A stretch of DNA of 64,000 nt, from assembly GCA_964059195.1 (NCBI GenBank), contig CAXKWD010000005.1, forward strand, positions 44,655,825 through 44,719,824, given 5' to 3'. Position numbers and translations under genes: made by a program. Positions 22,640-33,256 of the stretch are shown here, in pieces; position 1 is the stretch's first letter; each line of letters opens with the position of its first letter. The stretch comes from Ectobius pallidus (lineage: Eukaryota; Arthropoda; Insecta; Blattodea; Ectobiidae). A model generated the notes under the pieces. That model was not told the DNA's origin, searched no databases, and saw only the letters and a program-made list of their open reading frames with translations.

Positions 22640-23870
22640 AGTTTACAGGGGAGTAGTAGGTGTATAGCTGTTGGTTGTCTTCTGACCATGGGCATTTCGG
22701 TGAAGGTTTATTCCCGATTTTCTGCAGGTATAGCAAGAATTTTCCATGGTTTGTAAGGAACTGCGTGAGTATAAATGTTGGATTTATAACTGTTCCCTGT
22801 CTGGTATGTGCAATCGGGAAGATTAGTTTTGTGTGAGAGGCTTTATGTGATATACAGCGCGTACCAGATGTTTATGTAACATTGTTGGAGTTTTCGTTTG
22901 CAGAGTGAGAATTAGTCTGTCGTATGCTATTGACATTTGGAACTTTCAGCCTGTTTTTGCGAGAAAGTCAGCCTTTTCGTTCCCACAGTGAGCTGTGTGT
23001 CCTCGGATCCAGTAGAAAATTACTTGGCTATTTCCCTCTATATTTTGAAGATCTGTTCTGATTTGGTTAACGATGGGATAGGTTGATTTGTTGATTTATT
23101 TGTTTTCATTGCGTTCAGGACTGTTTGAGAGTCGACGTTTATAGCATGTATAATGACAGTTTTTATATGGTTCTTTATCCATTTTAATGCCATCTGTATG
23201 CCCAGTAACTCCGCTTGAAACACAGTACACTGCTGATGGATTTTTATTGATTGTGAAAAAAACCTTCTGTCCTTTCATTGTAGACGACCAGACCTGCCCT
23301 ACAATTCCTTCTGTTTTTTATCCGTCGGTTGTAGAGGATGTAATTTCCTTCTCCGCCAGTGATGTAAATTCTACTTTGATACACAGAATTTGAGATTCCT
23401 CTGGGATTTGTGCTTTCAGCAATTCGGGTATAACTGCTGAAGTTTTCTGATTATATGTAAGTGTTCAGGCGTCGTTCGGTAGTTTTATTTCGGTAGGTTG
23501 ATTTCCAGACCATAGTTCCGGAAGGACTTTTGCATTGATTGTCAGGGCTTTGGTGGAAACTGAATGATATGATTTTGTAATAAATATTAGGGTATGTCTT
23601 TGCATTTTAGTCAGTCTCTCCATTTGCGTTTTGTGTTGAATTTGCTGGTACCAAACAGAAGAAGCGTGGGTTATTGTCGGTAAAAGACAGTATTTGTATA
23701 GGCCTATTGTAGTAAGGTGACTGAAGGAAAGCCCCCGAGATCCTCTTGAGTAACGAATGAGTCTCTGCAAGATATTATGTATTTTTGTTGTAGATTTTAA
23801 ATGTGGTGGCTCTATGTGAGGTTCCAATCTAGAATCACACCTAAATACCGCAGTCGTATAACTATTCGTA
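22640..23870 (-). pseudogene. LINE ORF2 3' part: RT thumb and RNase H
   Basis: On the minus strand, RYLGVILD near 23850, then EPHIEPPHLK and LLPTITHASSVWY match the region after the RT palm in R1/LOA/I-group LINEs. An RNase H domain follows. TTDG with a stop in place of the next residue gives the first acidic residue (about 23338). FQAELLGIQMALKWI gives the catalytic Glu at 23220-23180. NVDSQT gives the third acidic residue, and IRGHTAHCGNEKADFLAK gives the final His and Asp near 23005-22955. RNase H in an ORF2 is known from I, LOA and some R1-group elements. Several frames are needed to follow the domain, so it is dead. The 5' half of the same copy lies at 24502-25150 beyond an inserted MITE. 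Confidence 0.8.
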
Positions 23871-23872
23871 TA

Positions 23873-24499
23873 CAGTGAAACCTCTCTATAACGGACACGT
23901 CCGCTATAGAGAAGTGTCCGTTCTAGAGGGGTTAAAAATTCTGGAGGGAAGTAATCTACAGTACTTACATGAGACTGATATACATCAGATAAAAATCTCT
24001 TTAGTTTACACTAATCCATTACACAGATATGTTATGCTGTAAGCCTATGTATTGCGAAAATCCCGAACACTATACTGTAGTCCACTTTAGGCTTACCATC
24101 AAAATTAAAACCACACTTTTTACAATGGAATAGGCCTACACAACTGTAGTTTAGCGTGTAGTAGTCGAGCGCACTATTAACATGCAAAAAAATCTTTAAT
24201 GTGTTTTTTATTTTTTTTGTACACTTAGGTTTCGTGTCAAAACTAAGCCAACAGAAGAAGAAAATAAATTCAGTACAATACAGCTTACTGTAGATATATG
24301 ATTTTCTCGTTAAGTGTCCGTTAAGAGAGGTTTGAAGAGGCTTTTTAAGTGGATTTTTTGTGTCCGTGTCTGTAATATAGAGTGTCCGTCTTAGAGGGGT
24401 TAATTATTATGAAGATTCATTATAGTGACCTAGGGACCAGAAAAATCGTCCGTAAAGAAGGGGTGTCCACCATGAAGGGGTGTCCGTTAAGAGAGGGGT
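23873..24499. mobile_element. Pogo/Tigger-like MITE inserted in a LINE, 627 bp
   Basis: The left end CAGTGAAACCTCTCTATAAC plus GGACAC pairs with the complement of the right end, AACCCCTCTCTTAACGGACAC. TA flanks at 23871-23872 and 24500-24501. A CAGT-start TIR with TA duplication fits pogo/Tigger-type Tc1/mariner relatives. The word GTGTCCGTT(A/C)(A/T)(A/G)GAGGGGTT recurs inside near 23917, 24307, 24380 and 24480, so the TIR core has been multiplied. No transposase. The host LINE reading resumes on either side, which shows insertion after the LINE. Confidence 0.7.
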
Positions 24500-24501
24500 T
24501 A

Positions 24502-25150
24502 TTGCTCGATTTTAGTATTTGGTGGGTGCGGTTTGCTCGTAGTATAAGAAAGAACATTGGCATTGTAGGCGATTTTTGAGTTGTTAACTACAGATTTTTT
24601 CTTTGCACCATCCCTAGAATTTGACAGGGCGTTTGAGATAACATTGGCTTTATGAGTATGTGATGACCCTTTGATCACTAACATTCTGTGAATAAAACTA
24701 TCTCAAGGTTTTCTCGTAACTGGGATAGATTGTCGATCAGGTCATTAGATATGAGTTTCCATAGTGTAGGGCCAACACAATCCATGTGGGCAACCTTTGG
24801 AAATTTCATGTTTGGTCTTTTTTCAGTTTGATAGTGTTATGTTTGTGGTGAGGTCTTTCAGGATTTAATTTAAGATATTATGGGGACAGCTATTTTTCTT
24901 TAGAGTTGTTAATATTTTTGGATGCTAGGTATTGTTAAAGGAGACCAAGTCCAGGGCGACTACGCAGCATCTTATGTTCCTGGATTATATTCTTGTATGA
25001 TATCTGTGATCTTGCGAATGTTTCTGGGTTTTTATACCTCAAGATTTGTAATCAGTTTTTGTTTAGCATCATTACCTTGTATGTGCAACCTTGAAAGTTA
25101 AATTTTACATTTCAATCCATTTCTGTCTTGTGATATAAGTTAGCACTTCC
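24502..25150 (-). pseudogene. LINE ORF2 5' part: RT palm remnant
   Basis: On the minus strand, IRKITDIIQEYNPGT near 25010 is followed by VVALDLVS (first catalytic Asp motif, complement of about 24945-24965) and by HPKILTTLKKNSCPHNI. VGPTLWKLISNDLIDNLSQ (complement of about 24775-24720) fits the segment after the VPQG turn. The position of the FADD motif reads FTE followed by a one-base loss and then LVIKGSSHTHKAN, so the second catalytic centre is destroyed. The order of motifs, the FNNTWHP-like context and the downstream RNase H point to an R1/LOA/I-group LINE. The reading stops at the MITE boundary and continues at 23870. Confidence 0.7.
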
Positions 25151-25169
25151 AAGGTTTGCCACTTTTTTA

Positions 25170-25620
25170 TTTTGGGATCATAATTTAGCATTCACGAGCT
25201 TAATGAGTGTTTAGAGTATTTCATATTATTTGTATATTTGGTTTATGTGAACTTATGCGGTCTTTGGTCGTAGTGACCTAGGTGTGGCGTTTTTAAAGTT
25301 AATCAATGTTTAAGGTATTTCATATTATTTATATATTTGGCTTATTATGAACTTATGCGGTCTTTGGTCGGGGTCACCTAAACTTCAGTGTTTATACCAT
25401 TTCATATTATTTCTATATTTGACCACATGGTGAACTTAATGCGGTCTTTGGTCGTTGTCACCTATACTTTGCGCTCCGAAGCATAATCAGTGTTTATACA
25501 TAATTCCAAAGTAATTACATTTTTGGCTCATTGTGAACTTACGTGGTCTTTGGTCGTGTTGGAATTATTGGGAACTCATGTGATTTTGGTCACTGTCGTT
25601 TACGCGTTGGAAGATTCTTC
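25170..25620. repeat. Tandem repeat, ~83-103 bp unit, 4-5 copies
   Basis: The block GTGAACTTA.GCGGTCTTTGGTCG recurs at about 25247, 25347, 25430 and 25533, with a degraded fifth copy near 25570. Each is preceded by TTTCATATTATTT.TATATTTG and followed by a GTCACCTA-type word. The unequal spacing (100, 83, 103) shows indels between copies. It lies just upstream of the LINE remnant on that LINE's strand; whether it belonged to the LINE cannot be judged. Confidence 0.8.
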
Positions 25621-26102
25621 AGTGTTTAGCCGACAGTAACATTAAAACGAATTTTGACTTTGAAATATTGGGATTGATTTGAAGACGTTTTCCTTTATAA
25701 ATAAGTATTTGTCTGGTGTAACTATGTTACCCCTTTACACTTTTGGTGTTAGGTATCTAGACATTTTGACTGCGGCTTATTTGCTTCTTATGAGAATATG
25801 TATGTCGTTCATTCTCTACTACTTACAACTATTAAGGTAATTAATTGAACCTTAATATTAATTATTTAAATTTGAAGGTAAGCAGTTGGGGGTGATACCC
25901 TATTTATTGAATGTTACAGAGGTAAGTTGGTCAGCTATTTATAAAAACCATTCAAATATTTTTAAATGTAATCGGGTTATCTTATAAAGAGAGCAGTTGA
26001 AGAAGTTATCATCCTCCCGACGCTTTCATTTGACTTCCGAAGAGAATTCGGTCCCACTAGCCTACTTCTGGGGGACCCAGCCTCTTCCAAATCTTTAGCT
26101 TT

Positions 26103-26140
<38 letters not shown>

Positions 26141-27495
26141 AATTTACAAAAGCGTCCTTGTGGAGATTTGAATTATATAGTAAATACCTATTTTCTCTTC
26201 TAGATAAAAGACAGGTATTTATACAGCAACTAAAGCAGTAATTACCTAAAAACGTAATTTCCCCAATAACCAATGCAATTTAATAAACAACAGCTGTCAC
26301 ACAGGAAATAATTAAATATAGTCGTTCCGCCTGGATTCAATACTACTTATACGCGACTCCGCATTGAGTTTTTAATTCTTTCCATCGCCCCTGGATGATG
26401 TCGAAATGGGAAAATATGTAGAATTTTCATTAAAAGCAACAGTATTTCCAGCGATTTTTATAATAACTTTTCTCGCTGGACCTTTCGAACTTTAATAGCT
26501 AGAACGACATTTACAAACAGTGATGCCAAGGACGATGAATTAAAAAATCGCAATTATCTCGTTTGCAGAGTGATATTTATGGAAACCTTTAGTGTTTCTA
26601 CTTCTTCTACTTTCAACCTTATTGGTTTATACTATCAATCATCACGATATACCCTGTAGAGAGTAATAATGCAGTGGTTTGTATGTTCGTTGAGCCTCAA
26701 ACAACTAAACTAAACAACAAACGTCAGTCCTATCCAAGTTCTAGGCTACACGGGGTACATATGACCCATATTATCTTGGTTAATCAAGTTTATACTGTTT
26801 TAAAATAAACTCTTGCACTGTACTGAGAATCTGAGTTCTTCGAATAACTTAAACAATCCTCCTACAGAAACATTCTGATATTGATTATACAAGGTATCGG
26901 TTACGTTGCTATTTGTTCCTTTCTTGCAACAAGCGATGCCAACCTGCTTTGCGAAGTCTACATTATTTGCTATAACCCCAGGCGGGACTTTATTAACTCC
27001 TGTTACATCCTCCAAGCAACGTTATCAGTATCATATATCTTTTACTTTATGCGTATGTTCGCAATGTTCTTTTCCTAGAATAAATTCTATTCGCAGATCT
27101 GAATACCATAACTAAGAATCTGTTAGAATTAAACAACAATTAACAATTGGATTATTCTTTCAAATCTATCTTTCTCACTCATTAAGAAAAAGATCTTCCC
27201 CTTGCAAGTGAATAGCACCGAAGCTTGCTAACACCAAAACCAATGACACACACTCAGGTCACAGAATAGATCAGAATAGATCATTCGCAACGATATTCTG
27301 CTTGCTACCACCGTCTGAACTTAAATGGATGGATTAAGGGGGTATTGGCAACATTAATTTACACAAATAATGTAATGTAAAAATTTAACTTCTGCCCAGT
27401 TTTTTTGGTGCGAAAACTTTACCTGCTAATTACACAATATTAGTAATCATGAATTTGCATGGAGGAGTCAAAACGGTACCGTTAAGATTGAAACT
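25621..27495. other. Unassigned sequence with (TA)n tract
   Basis: A (TA)n microsatellite lies at 26105-26140. Nothing else supported; the frames at 25977-26273 and 26800-27115 have no recognisable domain and the first runs through the microsatellite. Confidence 0.5.
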
Positions 27496-27975
27496 TTGTT
27501 TCATGTTCTTGGCTTTTTACCGTTTATTGAAGTACCGCGCAATATTAGACATGCAATATTGCCAACACCATCCGCAATGTTTTTGAAGAAGTTCTCGATC
27601 TATCAACTAACGGATAATACAAGGAAAGTTCATGTCATCGCCATGAAACAGGGTGATAGTAAAAGGTACAAGCTGGATCATACTGTGAGATTTGACACAC
27701 ATATTGAACAGACGTAGATAAACAATCACCCATAATGCTCATTTATAGAAACAAATATAATTGAGAAAACATCGAAAGCCAAGGCATTATGGTGGGTGCA
27801 AGGGGCACAAATCCCTAAAAAATATGTCACTCTCATCCAAGATCTGGGAGTAACAACTTTAACATTCAATGAAATAGATGCTTCTTGCTTGAACCCTAAA
27901 CACACATTAAAAGTCTCTATAAGAACACTAAGAAACCATTCTAGATTCACGATAATAGACATTTATTTAATAATC
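27496..27975 (+). pseudogene. Possible retroelement ORF C-terminus, endonuclease type
   Basis: One frame stays readable from 27496 to about 27975 with two stops (27715-27717 and 27733-27735). It contains SKRYKLDHTVRFDTHIEQ, and about 60 codons later GAQIPKKYVTLIQDLGV, then VSIRTLRNHSRF. This succession (a LD.T.RF segment, a GA..IP motif and a final ILRNH-like segment) resembles the end of ORFs in insect non-LTR elements with a restriction-like endonuclease (R2/NeSL group), as I recall them; the match is from memory and has not been checked. No RT is present. The RTE-like LINE starts about 100 bp downstream but is a different type. Confidence 0.35.
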
Positions 27976-28078
27976 AAACCGAAAACATCATCATGCTATC
28001 CAAAATTAATATTGTTTAGGTATTCTTTGTTCATTTGGCAAGTGGATTAGAAGAAGTAATTGAAAGAAATAAAATAAA

Positions 28079-31000
28079 AAGGCGAAGAAGGAGTCCTTCA
28101 GTACGGCTCAGTTGGCGGAAGAGGCACCTCTCCCGTTTGGGGTGGAAACGGGATACAGGTCCAGAGGCATTAAGGTGGCAGCCCCACCACTAGATGGGAC
28201 TAACCCATCTAAAGGCTTTTAACCTATTATGGGGACATATTAATTACTAAAACTTCTCAGCAAGCTATGCCGGACGTATATAACGGTAACGACCATGGCA
28301 AGGAAAAAGGAAAACGAGCAGATATCAAAGACACACTAAATCTGGGAATAAGGAATAAAGAGATAGAGTTGGAAAATGAACTTATGGCTAAAACAAATTA
28401 ATATGGCAGTAATACAAGAGACAAAGATGAAGTGCAAGGGAACAAAAGATCTCTATAATTATGTAATGATCTATAATGGGAAACCCCAAAATGAAAGAGC
28501 TAGCAGTGGAATAGCAATACTAATATATAGGAAATGGAAAAATAAACTACATAGCTATACGTATGTGAGTGATAGGATATTAACAGTAAGATTCAATATA
28601 GAGAGAGGACATTTAACTGTAATAGGAGTGTATGCCCCAGAGGAAGGTAGGAAGGAAGATACAGAAGAATTTTATGAAATTCTGCAAAAACAAGTAAATA
28701 AATGGAATAAAAGTGATCATCAGGGGATTTGAATGCTCGAGTTGGGAACACTACTATTCCAAAGGTAGTTGGACAATTCGGAGAAGATACAATAAATAAG
28801 AATGGAGAAGAACCGAGGGAGTTTGCAACCTATAATGACCTCAAAATAACAAATACTTTCTTTAGGAAGAAGGAAATTCATAAATACACCTGAAGCGCCA
28901 GAGGAAGCAGATCAGTAATAGGTTATGTAATTGCCAATAAAAAAATAGCACCACAAGTAATTGATAGGAGGGTGTATAGGGGAAGTGATGTGAACTCAGA
29001 CCACTTCTTGTTAATATCAAGAATTCAAATACTGGCAAGATGGACAAAAAGAAGAAAGACAAAAGAGATATCATCATCAGAGGCAAAAATGTATAAAATT
29101 TACCTTCTAAACCAAGAAAGTATTAAACATTTATATCAATCACGAATAAACTCAACTCTTGCTAACATCACAATAGATCGGGATATAAATAAGGAATGGT
29201 ATAATATAAAAGAGGGTATTAAAATATCAGCAAATGAAGTGTTGGGACTAAAACCCAAAAACAGAAGGATAAGAGGACTAAGAATCTGGACACCAGAGAT
29301 AGCAGTAGCTATTGAGAATAAGAAGGAAGCATATAAAAAGATGCTACAATTAAATACGGAAGAGACAAAGGAGATATACAAGCAAAAACGAAATCAAGCA
29401 AAGATATTAGTAACAGAAGCTCATCAAGAATCCTGGGAACGATTTGTAAGTAATATTGAAAACGATATACACGGAAGGCAAGAATTTGCTTACAAAATTA
29501 TGAAACATCTTAACTCGGAAGAAAGAGATAACGCAGAACTAAACATTATAAGAGAGAAAGAGTGGTTAGAACATTATAAAAACCCTATGGTGTGTTCCAG
29601 AGGTAGAGGAAGAAGAAAGCTCATACCAGGCATATAATATAGTCCCAATTACTATGGATGAACTGGAAGAAGCATTACAGAAGTCGAAAAATAGAAAGGC
29701 TCCAGGACTCGATGAAATTAACTTAGAGTTAATTAAAATATGCTGGAATGCCTCTAAAACAGAGACTACTAAATCTTCTAAACACATGTTGGAGATATAA
29801 CAAAATACCAGATGACTGGACGAAAGGAAAGGTGATATCTCTTTTTAAGAAAGGAAATATAAGTTCACCAGAAAACTACAGAGGAATTACCTTATTAAAT
29901 GTAGCATATAAAATTTATGCGAAAATTATTAACAAAAGATTCACAACTATAATTGACAAAATACTGCTAGAAGAACAGAGTGGCTTTAGACATGGAAGAT
30001 CCTGTATAGATGACATATTTACAATTAATATGATTATACAAAAGAGGCGAGAGTTTAATTTAGAAACGCATATCGGTTTCATCGATTATGAGAAAGCCTT
30101 TGATAAGATACACCGGAACACACTGTGGAAAATAATGAATAAAAGAGGTATCCCACTTCATCTGATTCAAGCCATAAAATCGCTGTACTTTAAAACGACA
30201 AATAAACTAACAACGAATGGAAAATTATCGGAAGAATTTATAATTAACCAAGGCGTAAGACAAGGATGTAGTCTTTCGCCAAGTCTTTTTAACATGTAAA
30301 TAGACGACATTCTTAGAGAATGGAAGAAGAACATTACGGACGGAGTTATGCTAAACTCACAAAATAAGATAAACACGCTTTTATTTGCAGACGATCAGAT
30401 AATTATCCAAGACAGCGAAGATAATTTACAAAAGGCCATATATAAACTAAATACAATATGTGAAGAATACAAATTGAAGATCTCACTGAAAAAGACGAAA
30501 ATAATGGCTTTCAAAGGGAAGCATCCAGTTAGAAGCAAAATAATAATAAACAACACTAGTTTAGAACAAGTGAGCCATTTTAAATATTTAGGTTGTGACA
30601 TTACCAATGATTACGATCAAGAGATAAATAGTAAAACACAACGTTTCCAGAATGTATGTGGCACAATTGCCAAAACCCTAAAAAAGAAAACTAGAAAAGA
30701 AACACAAATAAAATTTTATAACATGATGGCGATACCAATTTTGCTCTATGGATGTGAAACATGGACCTTAAAGAAAAAAGATGTTAAGAAAATACAATCA
30801 GCAGAAATGAAATTCCTCAGAAGAGTAAAAGGATGTACAAAATTAGACAAATACAAAAATGAAGAAATAAGGAAAGAGTTAAACATACTCCCAGTTACAG
30901 AAAAAATGAAAGAATATAGATCTCGCTGGTCAGACCACCTGAGTAGAATGAATAATGAATGTCTCCCGAAGAAAGCATTGTTGTACAAACCACAAGGGAG

Positions 31001-31112
31001 AAGAGATGTCGGTCGACCAAGAACGAGATGGCAAGCTGAGGACGGAACAGGAGTCTCTCCTACTCCATGAAGAGAAGAAGAAGAAGAGAAGAAGAAGAGA
31101 AGAAGAAGAAAA
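28079..31112 (+). mobile_element. RTE-like LINE, near full length, inactive
   Basis: About 3.0 kb. A non-coding leader (CAGTACGGCTCAGTTGGCGG ... CACTAGATGGGACTAACCC ... AAAGGCTTTTAACCTATTATG) precedes a single long ORF with an apurinic-type endonuclease, a reverse transcriptase and a C-terminal domain. The element closes with a (GAA)n-rich tract at 31071-31112, typical of a short-unit tail. No separate ORF1 is visible. The element would copy itself by target-primed reverse transcription. I could not find a target-site duplication. The RTE label is a family-level guess from layout and C-terminal motifs. Confidence 0.8.
28340..31070 (+). pseudogene. LINE ORF: endonuclease + reverse transcriptase, broken
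   Basis: Endonuclease: the early TWN motif appears lost in a deletion near 28345. AVIQETK carries the catalytic Glu. GDLNARVG (28725-28748) is reached only after a frameshift near 28722. The next expected Asp is replaced: GSRSVIGYVIA at 28901-28933. NSDHFLL keeps the final Asp-His. A TGA lies at 28891-28893. The linker ORF runs to 29637, with frame changes near 29580 and 29738. RT: RKAPGLDEINLELIK, ENYRGITLLNVAYKIYAK, QSGFRHGRSCIDDIF, FIDYEKAFDKI (first Asp), NQGVRQGCSLSPSLFN, a TAA at 30297-30299 in the following position, then LLFADDQIII (catalytic Asp pair). The C-terminus has YGCETWTLKKKD, AEMKFLRRV and GRRDVGRPRTRW, common to insect LINEs of this kind. Five or more lesions: dead. Confidence 0.9.
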
Positions 31113-31603
31113 GTTCTATAATATGACTGGTTCGATCCTATGAAGAGACAAACCGTCATGTCTTATACAAAGTGCAATGCTGTAAATAAGAAAACATTCA
31201 TGTGTATAGGACTTCCCTCTGTTTTAGAACTCGTCAGAATTAGTCGATCGGACTGCAAGAGACTTCAATACCTTGGTCAAGAGGTAAATCTCTGTTATAG
31301 GATACAACATGAATATTGACACTCCAGCTCAGTGGTTCAGCACTCTTTTAAGCACTGCGGATTCCCTGTCCAGGAATGTCAGAACTGCAGGTCCCCCTTC
31401 CAGAAATCAGTATTTCTGAACATTCCATCAAAATCGTCAGGGAATGGTGGGTACATTGGCTTTAGGGGTTAATTGAATCGGAGTGATAATTTATTTCTTC
31501 TACATTTTACAAAATTAGATCATATGACCTGTATTTATTTAAATTGAACAAAACGTAATTAACAAAATTACGTCCTGAAAAAAATAGACATCAATAATTA
31601 GTA

Positions 31604-31871
31604 AAGTAAAAAGTAAAGTGTTCCCTATTACAGGCCATGGAGGCCCAGAGGGTTCTAGGAGGTAGAGGCTCCCAGATTTTTAGACATCGGCACATGAAGG
31701 TGGTAAGGTTGTCAGCCTTACGCACCGGCCGCCTTTACCCTCAGGATTGCTCCTGGTACTCATTTCTGTTAGAGGCTGAGTCGACCCCAGGGCCATAGTG
31801 CCACCAGAAGGATTAGGCCAATTGAAAAACTCCAACGACCTCATCGGGGATCGAACCCGCGACCTTCCAGT
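31604..31871 (-). mobile_element. SINE family B, 5'-truncated, with 15 bp target duplication
   Basis: On the minus strand it begins just upstream of the B-box region, GGTTCGATCCCCGATGAGGTCG, and lacks the A-box half. Body blocks GTTGGAGTTTTTCAATTGGCC, TCTGGTGGCACTATGGCCC and CAACCTTACCACCTTCATGTG match the copy at 20252. CATCAATAATTAGTA is present on both sides (31589-31603 and 31872-31886) without a mismatch. That fixes both ends and indicates LINE-mediated insertion, probably more recent than the other SINEs here. Confidence 0.9.
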
Positions 31872-31886
31872 CATCAATAATTAGTA

Positions 31887-32637
31887 CATAGTTATATTAA
31901 AATAGTGAAACAAAATAACATTTTTCAAACATTATTTGTGTAATATTTTTGTACCGATACTGAAAAGGAATTTAAGTAGGCCTATATTTTTACAGGTTTC
32001 CTTACATATATGTGAATTATGGAACTGTATATACACTGTTTTCTTCATTATGTTTGGCCTAACTCTTCCCACAAGTTTATTCGATGTCTTTTTAAAGTTT
32101 TCATAAACTACAGGAAACTGCAAAATATGTTAATGGCACCGGTATTGCATTAAACTTACACAACCATGCGCTGTTTTGGCTATCGACAATACTAAAACTA
32201 ATTTATATGTTGCACGAACAACGGACAATACGCATCTGAGAGTCATATTGTTTAATAACACGCGTAGGATGCCGACAACAATAATAATGGAATTAATTTG
32301 TAACCTATGCGCTTTTGACAATATTACAAAGTGAATGATTTTTCTGCAGGAAGAAAACGTTTACCCTCTCCAAAACATTCATTTGCAGAGCCCAGGAAGA
32401 GCAAATTCCAAGTTGAGGATCACTACTCTAGCTCCTGGTAGAAAACTGTTTGATCAACTGCAACATCATTGTTTACTGAAACAAAAGTTATACGATAAAC
32501 ACCTATCATTTTGTGGCACTTACAGTTGAAAGCATGGTGATTAGATGCAAAAGCTTCAATAGACCTATTCTAAATACAAAGGAACTTAAGTCCCTAATTT
32601 CGATTCCCGAGCTACTGAGTTCCTGCGAAAAAGGATA
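31887..32637. other. Unassigned AT-rich sequence
   Basis: No supported feature; open frames of 63-64 codons only. Confidence 0.5.
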
Positions 32638-32709
32638 ATGCCGGTTGTAGACCAAGTTAGCTTAGTTAGCTAAACTAACGTAGCTTAGCTCTTGGTCGAC
32701 AACCGGCAT
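32638..32709. repeat. Compact 72 bp hairpin
   Basis: The 19-base left arm ATGCCGGTTGTAGACCAAG (32638-32656) pairs with 32691-32709 with a single mismatch. The 34-base interior is itself built of TTAGCT/AGCTAA words and can pair partly. Such symmetry in AT-rich surroundings suggests a small foldback MITE or a hairpin-forming transcript. No terminator context or gene is adjacent. Confidence 0.75.
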
Positions 32710-32890
32710 AAGAATTGCCATCCAACAAGGTAATCTCATTAGTGCAGTATTATAGACATTTCCAACAGTCAACAGATATTAGCGAAGTTTTTATTGTATG
32801 AGGAGGATTACGGAGTAATTTGTAATAAATTCGTAATACTAATTTTAAAATAAATATATCGGTACTTCATATTAAAGAAATAAAAATATA

Positions 32891-32921
32891 TATTATTATT
32901 TATTTATTTATTTATTTATAC
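32891..32921. repeat. (TTTA)n microsatellite
   Basis: Six to seven TTTA units preceded by TATTATTAT. It lies about 60 bp upstream of a truncated LINE fragment. Confidence 0.9.
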
Positions 32922-32976
32922 TGGCGAAGTTAAGCCCATAATAAATTTTCTTCCACTGCACCAGTAAAACTATATA

Positions 32977-33256
32977 TAGGCTATGTATCGTATTCGTCAG
33001 AGGAAAGCAAACTGGGTTGGGAACATTCTCAGAAAGAACTGCTTATTACATGATGTCGTAGAAGGAAGATTGGAGGGTACAACTAGACTTGGAAGAAGAA
33101 GAATTCAGCTGTTGGACGATTTAAGGGAAAAGCGGAAATATTGGATGCTGAAGGAGGAAGCAGAGGATAGACAGTTTTGGAAAACAAAATTCGCGTACCA
33201 AGTTTGAAAACCTGCCGGAAGGCAGAATACTTACTACTACTACTACTACTACTACA
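32977..33256 (+). pseudogene. LINE ORF C-terminus, 5'-truncated, with (TAC)n tail
   Basis: An open frame at 32983-33207 reads RQRKANWVGNILRKNCLL, VVEGRLEGT, LGRRRIQLLDDLREKR and EEAEDRQFWKTKFAYQV. This is the C-terminal segment that follows the RT in many insect LINEs (W.GHILRRNCLL...EG...GRRR.QLLDDL). It is a different lineage from the LINE at 28-31 kb, whose C-terminus ends GRRDVGRPRTRW. After the stop come GGCAGAATAC and a (TAC)n tract at 33227-33255, the expected LINE tail. Only about 280 bp remain, so it is a severely truncated insertion. Confidence 0.75.
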
